Assembly: GCA_030758115.1 (NCBI GenBank)
Contig: JANREX010000030.1
Location: 1 to 64,000 of the forward strand
Direction of reading: 5' to 3'
DNA: 64,000 nucleotides
From: Paracoccaceae bacterium
GTDB lineage: Bacteria > Pseudomonadota > Alphaproteobacteria > Rhodobacterales > Rhodobacteraceae
The position numbers and the translations under genes are program-made. The notes under the pieces were generated by a model. That model did no database searches and was not told where the DNA came from. It saw only the letters and a list, made by a program, of their open reading frames with translations. Shown here in pieces: positions 25,533-36,910 of the stretch (position 1 is the stretch's first letter; each line of letters starts with the position of its first letter).

Positions 25533-26714
25533 ATGAGCGGGGCGACGACTCGGCCATGGCTGGTGCTGACCGGCCTCGCGCTGGGCGTCACGGTCACGAA
25601 TGGCTTTGCCCGATTCGCCTACGGGCTGATTCTGCCCGCGATGAAATCGGAAATGGCCTGGACCTATGCGCAGGCCGGCTGGCTGAATACGGCCAATGCG
25701 CTGGGCTATATCCTTGGCGCGGTTCTCACGATGGTCCTGATCCGTCACATTCCGCCGACACGGCTGTTCGCGATCGGGCTGGTGGCGACAACCCTTGCCC
25801 TGCTGGCGACCGGCCTGCATGCGGCGCTGTGGTGGCAGACGATGTGGCGGATCGTGGCCGGCGTGGTCGGGGCCATGTCCTTTTCGACCGCCGGCGCGCT
25901 TGCGGCGGGCCTGTTCCAGGGCGATCCGCGCCGCAATGCCCTGGCGATCGCCATCCTGTTCGGATCGGGTGGCGGGCTTGGCATCGTGCTGGCCGGGGCG
26001 GCGCTGCCCTTGATGCTGGACGCATGGGGCCCGGCGTCATGGCCCCTTGGCTGGATCGTGATCGGTGCGATCAGCCTGTCCTTTGTACCCCTCGGCCTCT
26101 GGGCTGCGTTCCAGCTGCACGCGCCTGTGCAGAAACAGGGCAAGCCCCTGCCGTTGCCGATCCGCAGGATGCTGCCGGAACTGGCGGGCTATGCGGGGTT
26201 CGGGCTGGGCTACATCGTCTACCTGACCTTCCTGTCGGCATGGATGACCGAACAGGCGGCCAGCGCGCCGTTCATGGCGCTGGTCTGGGTGGTTCTGGGC
26301 ACCAGCATCTGCCTGTCGCCCCTGGTCTGGCGGCCCGTGCTGGCGCGCCATGCCTCGGGCTTGCCGCTGGCATTGATCCTGACGGGCATCGCCATCGGAT
26401 CGGCCTTGCCGGTGCTGCTGCCCAAGGGGCCGATCCTGCTGATCTCGGCGGTGATCTTTGGCCTGTCCGTTTTCATGGCGCCCGGCGCTGTCACGAATTT
26501 CGCCCGCAAGAACCTGCCGCCCGAGGCCTGGGGGCGCGCCATCAGCCTGTTCACGGTCGTCTTCGCCGTGGCCCAGACCGCAGGCCCCTATGGCGCGGGG
26601 CTGGTGGGGGATCTGTTCGGCAATATCGGCGTCAGCCTTGTCGCGGCGGCGGGATTGCTGATGCTGGGCGCGTTCTGCGCGCTGCTCCAGCGCCCGCTGG
26701 AGGATCGGCCTTAG
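25533..26714 (+). CDS. YbfB/YjiJ family MFS transporter
   Basis: This 393-residue membrane protein has twelve predicted helices. The N-terminal NGFARFAYGLILP motif and the GSGGGLGIVLAG region are typical of the YbfB/YjiJ (DUF1228) MFS family. Its substrate is unknown. It is divergent from pstS over 278 bp that contain the Pho box, so weak phosphate control is conceivable. Its stop overlaps the convergent AsnC gene by four bases. With the AsnC regulator and class V aminotransferase next door it may export an amino acid or its product, which is inference. Confidence 0.88.
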   Translation: MSGATTRPWLVLTGLALGVTVTNGFARFAYGLILPAMKSEMAWTYAQAGWLNTANALGYILGAVLTMVLIRHIPPTRLFAIGLVATTLALLATGLHAALWWQTMWRIVAGVVGAMSFSTAGALAAGLFQGDPRRNALAIAILFGSGGGLGIVLAGAALPLMLDAWGPASWPLGWIVIGAISLSFVPLGLWAAFQLHAPVQKQGKPLPLPIRRMLPELAGYAGFGLGYIVYLTFLSAWMTEQAASAPFMALVWVVLGTSICLSPLVWRPVLARHASGLPLALILTGIAIGSALPVLLPKGPILLISAVIFGLSVFMAPGAVTNFARKNLPPEAWGRAISLFTVVFAVAQTAGPYGAGLVGDLFGNIGVSLVAAAGLLMLGAFCALLQRPLEDRP

Positions 26715-27175
26715 TGGAACAGGTCGCGCGGCCGGTTCTCGAGTATCCCTTCCATCGAGAACAGCCCCGTGACCGTGGTGAAATCGAACCCTGTGATCAG
26801 GCGCTGATAGAACTGGTCATAGCCCCGCATCCCCCGGCAGACGACCTTGAGCATGTAATCCCAATCCCCGCCGATCCGATAGAAATCCACCACCTCGGGC
26901 AGGCTTTTGACATGGCGGGCAAAGACCTCGGCCCAATCCTTTGAGTGATGGCTCGTGCGGATCATCACGAAGACCGTCAGATCCATGCCCAGCCGCGACA
27001 GGTCGACAGTGACCCGGCTTGCGCTGATCAGCCCTGCGGCTTGCATCCGCTGCATCCGCCGCCAGCAGGCATTCTGCGACAGGCCCACGCGATCCGCCAG
27101 TTCCCGCTGCGAGAGCGAGGCATCCTTTTGCAGGTAGGTGAGAATTTTCAGATCAATATCGTCAATTTTGTCCAT
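26711..27175 (-). CDS. Lrp/AsnC family transcriptional regulator
   Basis: This 154-residue regulator has a winged helix-turn-helix (DIDLKILTYLQ, then LSQNACWRRMQRMQAAGLI) and a RAM sensing domain (GDWDYMLKVVC). The start at 27175 (MDKIDD) fits the family; an ATG at 27187 adds four residues. No strong ribosome binding site is seen for either. It is divergent from the class V aminotransferase and convergent with the MFS gene, a common layout for a local amino-acid-sensing switch. An inverted repeat CCATGA/TCATGG (27213-27236) lies between the divergent starts. Confidence 0.92.
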   Translation of the reverse strand: MDKIDDIDLKILTYLQKDASLSQRELADRVGLSQNACWRRMQRMQAAGLISASRVTVDLSRLGMDLTVFVMIRTSHHSKDWAEVFARHVKSLPEVVDFYRIGGDWDYMLKVVCRGMRGYDQFYQRLITGFDFTTVTGLFSMEGILENRPRDLFH

Positions 27176-27212
27176 ATCGTCGATCATATGACACAAAATA
27201 TCAGGAAGTAAG

Positions 27213-27236
27213 CCATGAGTTTGGGAAAAATCATGG
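27213..27236. promoter_or_regulatory. Candidate AsnC operator
   Basis: CCATGA (27213-27218) and TCATGG (27231-27236) are perfect inverted half-sites separated by 12 AT-rich bases, between the AsnC start and the class V aminotransferase start. Location and AT-rich centre suit an Lrp-type protein. Binding is inferred. Confidence 0.4.
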
Positions 27237-27278
27237 TTTCTGCTGCGGTATTGTCCCCTCCAGCGAACAGGAGGGACC

Positions 27279-28730
27279 ATGCGCGACATGACAGCCAAGA
27301 CAAACGGGCCGCTTGATGATTTCCGGGCGTCCCTGATGACCGCCGACAGGCTGGGCGACCTGCGTGCCGGGCTGATCGGTGAGGGTGTGATGATCGACGG
27401 CCCCTTTGGGCCGAAACCGCTGGTCTATGCCGATTATACCGCCTCGGGGCGGGCGCTGATGCAGGTGGAGCGTTTCGTGCTGGAACAGGTTCTGCCCTTC
27501 TATGCCAATAGCCATACCGAGGCGTCGTTCTGCGGCGCGCACATGACCCGCCTGCGGGCCGCGGCGCGGGCCACCATCGCGCGGCTTTGCGGGGCAGGGC
27601 CGGATCACGCGGTGATTTTCTGCGGGGCAGGTGCGACGGCGGGCATCAACCGCCTGGTCAGTCTGCTGGGTGCGGATGACGCCGCCACCCCTGTTCGCGT
27701 CATCCTTGGCCCCTACGAGCATCATTCGAATATCCTGCCATGGCGCGAAAGCGGGGCCGAGATCATGACCCTTCCCGAAGCCCCCGCGGGTGGCCCCGAT
27801 CCCGTCGCGCTGGACCTCGCCCTGCGGACGGCCCCCGGTCGCGTGATCTGCGCCTTTTCCGCCGCATCGAACATCACCGGTATCCTGGCCGATGTCGAAG
27901 GGCTGACCCGGCAGGTCAAGGCGGCGGGCGCGCTGATGGTCTGGGACTATGCGGGTGGCGGGCCTTACCTGCCCATCCACATGACACCGGCCCCCGATGC
28001 ACCGATAGATGCCATCGTGACCTCGCCGCACAAGTTCACCGGCGGGCCTGCGGCCTCGGGCGTGATGATCCTGCGGCGTGATGCGGTGCGCCGCAGCACG
28101 CCCACATGGCCGGGCGGTGGCACGGTCCGTTTCGTCGCCCCGGACAGCCATGACTACAGCCGGGCGATTGAAGCGCGCGAAGAGGCGGGCACGCCCGACG
28201 TGATCGGCGATATCCGCGCGGCGCTTGCCTTTCTGGTCAAGGACGTGATGGGAACCGACGCGATCGCCGCCCGCAACCGGGAACTGATCGCGCTGGCCGA
28301 GGCGCGTTTGCGCCACCACCCCCGTATCGACCTGCTGGGGCCGGACCTGCCGCACCGTTTGCCGATCCTGTCTTTCCGACTGTCCGATGGCAGGGGCGGA
28401 TATGTGCATCAGCAGCTTGTGACCCGCCTTCTGAGCGACCTCTACGGGATCCAGGCGCGGGGCGGCTGCGCTTGCGCCGGTCCTTATGTGCATGATCTGC
28501 TTGGCATCGACGCCACCGCATCGGCCGAACTGCGCGATGCGATCCTGGCGGGGCAGGAAGTGGCCAAACCGGGCTTCACCCGCCTCAACCTGGGCCTTCT
28601 GATGCCCGGGGCCAAGGTCGATTTCATCCTCGACAGCATCGCGGCGCTTGCCGATTGCGCGGCTGATATGGTGCAGGGCTACAGTTGCGACACCGCACGC
28701 GCCATTTTCACGCCGCGCGCCGCCGCCTGA
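27279..28730 (+). CDS. Class V aminotransferase (cysteine desulfurase/selenocysteine lyase-like)
   Basis: This 483-residue PLP enzyme has the cofactor lysine in SPHKFTGGP (about residue 251) and a cysteine-rich active loop RGGCACAGPYVH (about 396), where a Cys could act as in group II desulfurases. LGPYEHHSNILPW is a further family hallmark. It is longer than SufS (about 406) because of N- and C-terminal additions. AGGAGG precedes the ATG. No suf or isc genes are nearby, and the divergent AsnC regulator suggests a catabolic role on an amino acid rather than general Fe-S assembly. Confidence 0.88.
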   Translation: MRDMTAKTNGPLDDFRASLMTADRLGDLRAGLIGEGVMIDGPFGPKPLVYADYTASGRALMQVERFVLEQVLPFYANSHTEASFCGAHMTRLRAAARATIARLCGAGPDHAVIFCGAGATAGINRLVSLLGADDAATPVRVILGPYEHHSNILPWRESGAEIMTLPEAPAGGPDPVALDLALRTAPGRVICAFSAASNITGILADVEGLTRQVKAAGALMVWDYAGGGPYLPIHMTPAPDAPIDAIVTSPHKFTGGPAASGVMILRRDAVRRSTPTWPGGGTVRFVAPDSHDYSRAIEAREEAGTPDVIGDIRAALAFLVKDVMGTDAIAARNRELIALAEARLRHHPRIDLLGPDLPHRLPILSFRLSDGRGGYVHQQLVTRLLSDLYGIQARGGCACAGPYVHDLLGIDATASAELRDAILAGQEVAKPGFTRLNLGLLMPGAKVDFILDSIAALADCAADMVQGYSCDTARAIFTPRAAA

Positions 28731-28770
28731 CGACGGATCGCGCAACGCTGACATCGGTCCCAGTCGCAGG

Positions 28771-31344
<2,574 letters not shown>

Positions 31345-31546
31345 GGGTTGTCCGCTGTGGGTATCGGCAGGTTGGAGGGTTGTGAAACGCGGAGCCTGCG
31401 AGCGGCAAGGCTGACGGAACAGGCGCAATCAGCCGCCAACTTTCATCTGCAACCTTGCACCAAGCGAACGGCATGATCAATAATCAACCGAAAGCAGAAT
31501 AATCTGAAGCCTCGGGCTTGTGGTATTTGGGGCGAAAATTGTTGCG

Positions 31547-31921
31547 TCAGGGTCGATCCGGCACGATTTGCGGCCCGGCCTGTTCAAGATAAAGCCTGAC
31601 TGCATCCTGGACATGCCGAAACCGGTCGCCCCCCAGGTGCTTGCCCCCGTACCAGCGCGTGACGACGACCACATGATCCTGCAGGCCTTCGCGTTCCAGC
31701 ATCCGCAGGATCACCATCCCGGCGCCGGCCTCGCCATCATCGGCTTTCAACGCCTGGCCACCTGTCAGCAGCGCCCAGCTGTGATGCGTGGCGCGGGCGA
31801 ATTTCTTGCGTTTGCACAGCGATTTGACGAAAGCGCGCGCCTCGGCCTCGGAGCGGCAGATCCCGCCCGACACCGCGTAGCGTGATCCGCGATCGTTGAT
31901 GATGTTCTCAAGCACCAGCAT
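31547..31921 (-). CDS. IMPACT/YigZ-type protein (UPF0029 N-domain)
   Basis: This 124-residue protein has the conserved core of the IMPACT/YigZ family: HHSWALL, ADDGEAGAGM and VVVVTRWYGGKHLGGDR. Full-length YigZ is about 200 residues, and only the N-terminal domain is present, which occurs in some alphaproteobacterial homologues. The biochemical role is unsettled. It lies upstream of the hybrid kinase on the same strand but about 200 bp away, and it is divergent from the thioesterase. Confidence 0.82.
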   Translation of the reverse strand: MLVLENIINDRGSRYAVSGGICRSEAEARAFVKSLCKRKKFARATHHSWALLTGGQALKADDGEAGAGMVILRMLEREGLQDHVVVVTRWYGGKHLGGDRFRHVQDAVRLYLEQAGPQIVPDRP

Positions 31922-32034
31922 GGGACAGGGCTACAACCTGCGCGGAGGGGCGGCAAGGCCGCTGCGGCACAGAGGCCCGCATTGACATGCCCCCATCCCC
32001 GGTGATGATGCCCGCAACACAAAGGGGGGAAGGA

Positions 32035-32463
32035 ATGACCGGGATCGGCAAGGACGAACAGGCACGGATCGACAGCATCGCACAGGCGCAGCCGCCTTTC
32101 GGGCAGACCCTTGGCATGCGGATCCTGTCGGCCCATCCAGATCGGGTCGAAGCGGAGATGCCGGTGACCGAAGCCTTGGTCAATCGCAACGGCACCCTGC
32201 ATGGCGGGGCGTTCATGGCCATGGCCGACAACCTTGGGGGCACGGCGACATTCCTGAACCTCAAGCCGGGCGAGGGGACGTCGACCATCGAAAGCAAGAC
32301 GAATTTTTTCCGCCCCGTGGCCATGGGCGACATCGCCCGCGCCGTCGCGGTGCCGCTGCACAAGGGCCGTTCGACCATGGTGTGGCAGACCACGATCACG
32401 AATGGCGAGGGCAAGCTGGCGGCGATCGTGACCCAGACGCAGATGATCCTGCGCCAGATGTAG
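32035..32463 (+). CDS. Hotdog-fold thioesterase (PaaI/YdiI-like)
   Basis: This 142-residue hotdog-fold protein has the acyl-CoA thioesterase signature NGTLHGGAFMAMADNLGG and a second half with ESKTNFFRPV. Members hydrolyse acyl-CoA thioesters. The ATG at 32035 has a strong GGGGGGAAGGA ribosome site; a longer frame from 31987 lacks one. It is followed by the phased TGCRR repeat array. The substrate is unknown. Confidence 0.9.
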   Translation: MTGIGKDEQARIDSIAQAQPPFGQTLGMRILSAHPDRVEAEMPVTEALVNRNGTLHGGAFMAMADNLGGTATFLNLKPGEGTSTIESKTNFFRPVAMGDIARAVAVPLHKGRSTMVWQTTITNGEGKLAAIVTQTQMILRQM

Positions 32464-32481
32464 GCAAGACGGCGCGCAACC

Positions 32482-32535
32482 TGCGAAAAACTGCGATTTG
32501 TTGCGAGATTTGCAGGTTTTTGCAATTTACTGCGA
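32482..32535 (+). repeat. Six helically phased TGCRR repeats
   Basis: TGCGA, TGCGA, TGCGA, TGCAG, TGCAA and TGCGA begin at 32482, 32492, 32502, 32511, 32521 and 32531, so the units recur every 9 or 10 bases, one per helix turn, with T/A-rich filler. An inverted copy of the last unit, CGCAGTAA (32552-32559), pairs with TTACTGCG (32527-32534). The array lies in the spacer between the thioesterase and the GNAT gene. It looks like a cooperative regulator binding region. TTTGCAA-like sites are, as I recall, used by ScfR/RamB-type regulators of short-chain acyl-CoA genes. Confidence 0.6.
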
Positions 32536-32739
32536 ATTCTAGAACCGCAAACGCAGTAATTCCTCGAAACCCGGCGTCATGTGCAGTATCCCAGTTGGGC
32601 TTTTGGCTTTTTGCCTGCCGTGCAGGCCATGCCTGACACCTTTGTCAGCCGTTGGATGTAAAGGCGGGGCAAAACTGGCTCTGTCCGCTGCGGCAAGGCC
32701 GCTGATAGCCTCAAGCCGATAGAGTGGGAAAGGTGCGAC

Positions 32740-33435
32740 ATGGCGGAATATTTCAACGAACTGGGCCAACCCGTCGGTGCGCCGCTGGATCTGGTGCTGC
32801 CGCGCCCGCGCCCGCCCCGCAGCCCGATGCGGGGCCAGTGGTGCGATGTGGTGCCACTTGATCCCGATGCGCATGCCGCCGCGCTCTACGCCGCCTATGC
32901 TGCGGATGCCGAAGGGCGCATCTGGACATATCTGCCGAAAGGGCCCTTTGCCGATCTTGCGGCCTATCGGGCCTGGGTGGACGAGACCTGCCTGACGGAC
33001 GACCCCATGTTTCACACCATTCTGGTCGAGGGGCAGCCGCTTGGGGTTGCCAGCCTGATGCGCATTGACCCGGCCCATGGGGTCATCGAGGTGGGGCATA
33101 TCAATTTTGCACCCGCCCTGTCGCGGACCCGCGCCGCGACCGAGGCGATGTTTCTCATGATGTCCCGCGCCTTCGACGAACTGGGGTATCGGCGCTATGA
33201 ATGGAAATGCGATGCGCTGAACGCGCCGTCGCGCAGCGCGGCACTGCGGCTTGGCTTCACCTATGAAGGCACCTTCCGACAGGCGACCACCTACAAGGGG
33301 CGCAATCGCGATACCGCATGGTTCGCAATCACGGATGGCGACTGGCCGCGCCTCAAGGCCGGTTTTCAGGCCTGGCTCGACCCCGCCAATTTCGACGAAA
33401 ACGGGCGGCAGCGCACCCGGCTGCACCAAGGCTGA
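32740..33435 (+). CDS. GNAT N-acetyltransferase (RimJ/RimL type)
   Basis: This 231-residue acetyltransferase has the RimJ/RimL-type features IEVGHINFAP, EAMFLMMSRAFDELGYRRYEWKCDALNAPSR and LRLGFTYEG, including the acetyl-CoA loop region near residues 135-150. The acceptor, a protein N-terminus or a small molecule, is unknown. It is preceded by the phased repeats and followed by a hairpin and then the transglutaminase/ATP-grasp operon 120 bp away. Acetyltransferases do occur in amidoligase clusters, but the hairpin argues for a separate transcript. Confidence 0.9.
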   Translation: MAEYFNELGQPVGAPLDLVLPRPRPPRSPMRGQWCDVVPLDPDAHAAALYAAYAADAEGRIWTYLPKGPFADLAAYRAWVDETCLTDDPMFHTILVEGQPLGVASLMRIDPAHGVIEVGHINFAPALSRTRAATEAMFLMMSRAFDELGYRRYEWKCDALNAPSRSAALRLGFTYEGTFRQATTYKGRNRDTAWFAITDGDWPRLKAGFQAWLDPANFDENGRQRTRLHQG

Positions 33436-33467
33436 TTGGCCGTTTGCCGGAATTTCAGGCGAATGCC

Positions 33468-33490
33468 CTGCAAACCCGGCAGGGTTTCAG
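33468..33490 (+). terminator. Hairpin after the GNAT gene
   Basis: AAACCC (33472-33477) and GGGTTT (33482-33487) pair around GGCA, extended by CTG/CAG with one bulged base, and are followed by TTTG. It sits 33 bp after the GNAT stop. The T-run is short, so termination may be partial. Confidence 0.45.
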
Positions 33491-33556
33491 TTTGTGATGG
33501 TATGATCGGGGGGGCTGTGAAAAAACAGTCTGGCAGACCAGACCGGATAGGTGCCC

Positions 33557-36500
33557 ATGTCGATCCTTGCCAGCATTCACCATCTGACCCACTACACCTA
33601 TGATCGCCCGGTCAGTCTTGGGCCACAGGTGATCCGGCTGCGCCCCGCTCCGCACAGCCGCACCCGCGTCGTGTCGCATTCGCTCAAGGTCAGCCCTGCG
33701 GATCATTTCGTGAACTACCAGCAGGACCCCTATGGCAACTGGCTGGCGCGCTACGTCTTCCCCGAACCGGTGCGCGAATTGAAGATCGAGGTCGATCTGA
33801 TCGCCGACATGACGGTCTACAACCCCTTTGATTTCTTCGTCGAGGATACGGCCGAGGAATGGCCCTTCGACTACCCCGAGGATATCGCACCCGACCTGGT
33901 GATCTACCGCACCCCCGAACCCGCCGGTCCGCGCCTGCAGGGCTGGCTCGGTACGGTGCCGCGCGACAGGGCGCGTACGGTTGATTTCGTGGTCGGGCTG
34001 AATGCCCGTCTGGCGCAGGATATCGGCTATGTGATCCGGCTGGAGCCGGGGGTGCAGACCCCTGAACAGACGCTTGAGACCGGCAAGGGCTCCTGCCGCG
34101 ACACAAGCTGGCTGCTGGTGCAGGTGCTGCGCCACCTTGGCTTTGCCGCGCGCTTCGTCTCGGGCTACCTGATCCAGCTGAAGCCTGACCTGATCGCCGT
34201 CGACGGGCCGGTCGGGGCCACCCATGATTTCACCGACCTGCACGCCTGGGCCGAGGTCTATCTGCCCGGTGCCGGCTGGATCGGGCTTGATCCGACATCC
34301 GGTCTGCTGACCGGTGAATCGCACATCCCGCTGGCCGCAACCCCGCATTACCGCAATGCCGCGCCGATTTCCGGGATGGCCAGCGCCGCCAATGTCACCT
34401 TCGATTTCGACATGACGGTGACGCGGGTGGCGGAACATCCGCGCATCACGAAACCCTTTTCCGATGCCGCCTGGGCCGAGTTGAACGCACTGGGTCAAAA
34501 GGTGGATGCCGCGCTGAAAGAGGGCGATGTGCGCCTGACCATGGGCGGCGAGCCGACATTCGTATCGACCCTCGATTTCGAGGCGCCCGAGTGGAACACC
34601 GATGCGGTCGGCCCGACCAAACGCATCTTTGCCGATGCCTTGATCCGCCGCCTGCGCGACCGCTTCGCGCCGGGTGGCTTTCTGCATTACGGGCAGGGCA
34701 AATGGTATCCGGGCGAAAGCCTGCCGCGCTGGACCTTCTCGCTTTACTGGCGCGGCGATGGTCAGCCGATCTGGACCGATCCCGACCTGATCGCGCCTGA
34801 AAAGACGGATGCCACCGCCACGCCCGAACAGGCGGCCAGCCTGCTGCAGACCATGGCCAGCGAACTGGGCGTGCCTTCCGAGAACGTGACCCCTGCCTTC
34901 GAGGATCCCGCCGAATGGATCATCAAGGAAGGCAACCTGCCCGAAAACGTGTCCCCTCAGAATTCCGCGCTGAAGGACCCTGAGGAGCGTAACCGCATCG
35001 CCCGCGTCTTTGCGCGCGGGCTGACGGAGCCTTCGGGCTTTGTGCTGCCGGTGCAGCGCTGGCAGGCCCGTGCCACCGGGCGCGTATGGCGGTCCGAGAA
35101 ATGGACCCTGCGCCGTGGCCATCTGTTCCTGGTGCCGGGCGACAGCCCCGTGGGCTATCGCCTGCCGCTGTCGGCCCTGCCGCATATCCCCGAAGCGCAG
35201 TATCCCCATGTGATCCCTTCCGATCCGTTCGAGGATCGCGGCCCGCTGCCGGGCTTTGCGCACGCCCCCGCGCCCGAGCCGGATACGCCTGCGGATGGTC
35301 TCGCCCAGCATCCGGCACAGGCCACGCGCTTCACGGCATCCGAACCCGGTCAGACCCGGAACGAGCAGCGCATCGGCGAATTGGGCGGCGCAGTGCGCAC
35401 CGCGATTTCCGTGGAGCCGCGCGATGGACGGCTTTGTGTCTTCATGCCCCCGGTCGAGCAGGTCGAGGATTACCTTGATCTTGTCGCCGCGGCCGAGGCG
35501 GCGGCCAAAAAGCTGGGCCTGCCCGTTCATATCGAAGGCTATGGGCCCCCACACGATCCGCGCCTGAACGTCATCCGCGTCGCCCCCGATCCGGGTGTGA
35601 TCGAGGTGAACATCCACCCCGCCCATACCTGGCAGGAATGCGTCGCGACGACCGAAGCCGTCTATGAAGAGGCGCGCCAGCTCAAGCTGGGGGCCGACAA
35701 GTTCATGATCGACGGTCGCCACACCGGCACCGGCGGCGGCAATCATGTGGTGGTGGGCGGATCGACCCCGTCCGACAGCCCTTTCCTGCGCCGTCCCGAT
35801 CTGCTGGCAAGCCTGGTGCTGCATTGGCAGCGGCATCCTTCGCTGTCCTATCTCTTCTCGGGTCTGTTCATCGGGCCGACCAGCCAGGCGCCGCGCATCG
35901 ACGAGGCGCGCATGGATGCGCTCTACGAGCTTGAGATCGCGCTGGCCCAGGTGCCCATGCCGGGGCAGGGCACACCCCCCGCGCCATGGCTGGTGGATCG
36001 GTTGTTCCGCAACCTGCTGGTGGATGTCACCGGCAATACCCACCGCGCCGAGATCTGCATCGACAAGCTTTATTCCCCCGATGGTCCCACCGGGCGGCTG
36101 GGTCTGGTTGAATTCCGCGGCTTCGAGATGCCCCCCAACCCGCGCATGTCGCTGGCCCAGCAACTGCTGATCCGCGCCCTGATCGCACGCATGTGGGCCA
36201 GCCCGGTCAAAGGCAGCCTGACGCGCTGGGGCACGACCCTGTCGGATCGCTTCATGCTGCCGCATTTCGTCTGGGCCGATTTCCTCGAGGTGCTGGCCGA
36301 TCTGCGGCGGCACGGCTTCGACCTGAATGCCGACTGGTTCAAGGCGCAGGCCGAATTCCGCTTTCCCTTCTGCGGCGAAGTGACCGTCGAAGGCGCCACG
36401 CTGGAATTGCGGCAGGCGCTGGAACCCTGGCATGTGCTGGGCGAAACCGGCGCCATCGGCGGCACGGTGCGCTATACCGACAGTTCGGTCGAACGCCTGC

Positions 36501-36910
36501 AGGCCAAGCTGACCACCACCGATCCCGACCGCTATGTCGTCACCTGCAACAAGCGCCGTTTGCCCCTGCAAAAGACGGGGGCGAATGGTGTCGCGGTGGC
36601 AGGCGTGCGTTTCAAGGCCTGGCAGCCGCCCCTGGCGCTGCATCCGGCACTGCCGGTCAACGCGCCCTTGACCTTCGACATCTATGACACCTGGACCGGG
36701 CGCGCGCTGGGTGGCTGCACCTATCACGTCGCCCATCCGGGCGGGCGGAACTACGATACCTTCCCCGTCAACGGCAACGAGGCCGAGGCGCGGCGGCTGG
36801 CGCGGTTCGAGCCGCATGGCCATACGGCGGGCTTCTACGAACCCGTGGCCGAGGTGCCGCATCCCGAGGCGCCGATGACCCTTGATCTGCGGCGGGCGGC
36901 AGGCATCTGA
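33557..36910 (+). CDS. Transglutaminase-like / DUF2126 fusion protein
   Basis: This 1117-residue protein starts with a bacterial transglutaminase N-terminal domain and a papain-like core whose triad is visible as Cys180 (GKGSCRD), His229 (DLHAWAEV) and Asp245 (GLDPTSG). From about residue 300 to the end it is DUF2126, with [22 protein letters not shown] and [16 protein letters not shown]. Comparative work on amidoligases placed such proteins in predicted peptide-ligation clusters. The ATG at 33557 is used; a GTG at 33551 is possible. Its stop overlaps the start of the next gene, so the operon is tightly coupled. The substrate and product are unknown. Confidence 0.9.
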   Translation: MSILASIHHLTHYTYDRPVSLGPQVIRLRPAPHSRTRVVSHSLKVSPADHFVNYQQDPYGNWLARYVFPEPVRELKIEVDLIADMTVYNPFDFFVEDTAEEWPFDYPEDIAPDLVIYRTPEPAGPRLQGWLGTVPRDRARTVDFVVGLNARLAQDIGYVIRLEPGVQTPEQTLETGKGSCRDTSWLLVQVLRHLGFAARFVSGYLIQLKPDLIAVDGPVGATHDFTDLHAWAEVYLPGAGWIGLDPTSGLLTGESHIPLAATPHYRNAAPISGMASAANVTFDFDMTVTRVAEHPRITKPFSDAAWAELNALGQKVDAALKEGDVRLTMGGEPTFVSTLDFEAPEWNTDAVGPTKRIFADALIRRLRDRFAPGGFLHYGQGKWYPGESLPRWTFSLYWRGDGQPIWTDPDLIAPEKTDATATPEQAASLLQTMASELGVPSENVTPAFEDPAEWIIKEGNLPENVSPQNSALKDPEERNRIARVFARGLTEPSGFVLPVQRWQARATGRVWRSEKWTLRRGHLFLVPGDSPVGYRLPLSALPHIPEAQYPHVIPSDPFEDRGPLPGFAHAPAPEPDTPADGLAQHPAQATRFTASEPGQTRNEQRIGELGGAVRTAISVEPRDGRLCVFMPPVEQVEDYLDLVAAAEAAAKKLGLPVHIEGYGPPHDPRLNVIRVAPDPGVIEVNIHPAHTWQECVATTEAVYEEARQLKLGADKFMIDGRHTGTGGGNHVVVGGSTPSDSPFLRRPDLLASLVLHWQRHPSLSYLFSGLFIGPTSQAPRIDEARMDALYELEIALAQVPMPGQGTPPAPWLVDRLFRNLLVDVTGNTHRAEICIDKLYSPDGPTGRLGLVEFRGFEMPPNPRMSLAQQLLIRALIARMWASPVKGSLTRWGTTLSDRFMLPHFVWADFLEVLADLRRHGFDLNADWFKAQAEFRFPFCGEVTVEGATLELRQALEPWHVLGETGAIGGTVRYTDSSVERLQAKLTTTDPDRYVVTCNKRRLPLQKTGANGVAVAGVRFKAWQPPLALHPALPVNAPLTFDIYDTWTGRALGGCTYHVAHPGGRNYDTFPVNGNEAEARRLARFEPHGHTAGFYEPVAEVPHPEAPMTLDLRRAAGI

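Noticed and set aside
32464-32739. The TGCRR array considered as plasmid iterons or a CRISPR
   Set aside because: Units are only about 5 bp with 4-5-bp fillers, there are no replication genes or cas genes nearby, and no unique spacers.
33455-36862. A frame of over 1100 codons antisense to the transglutaminase-DUF2126 gene
   Set aside because: Its composition is that of an antisense shadow, without motifs, while the plus strand encodes intact catalytic triads.
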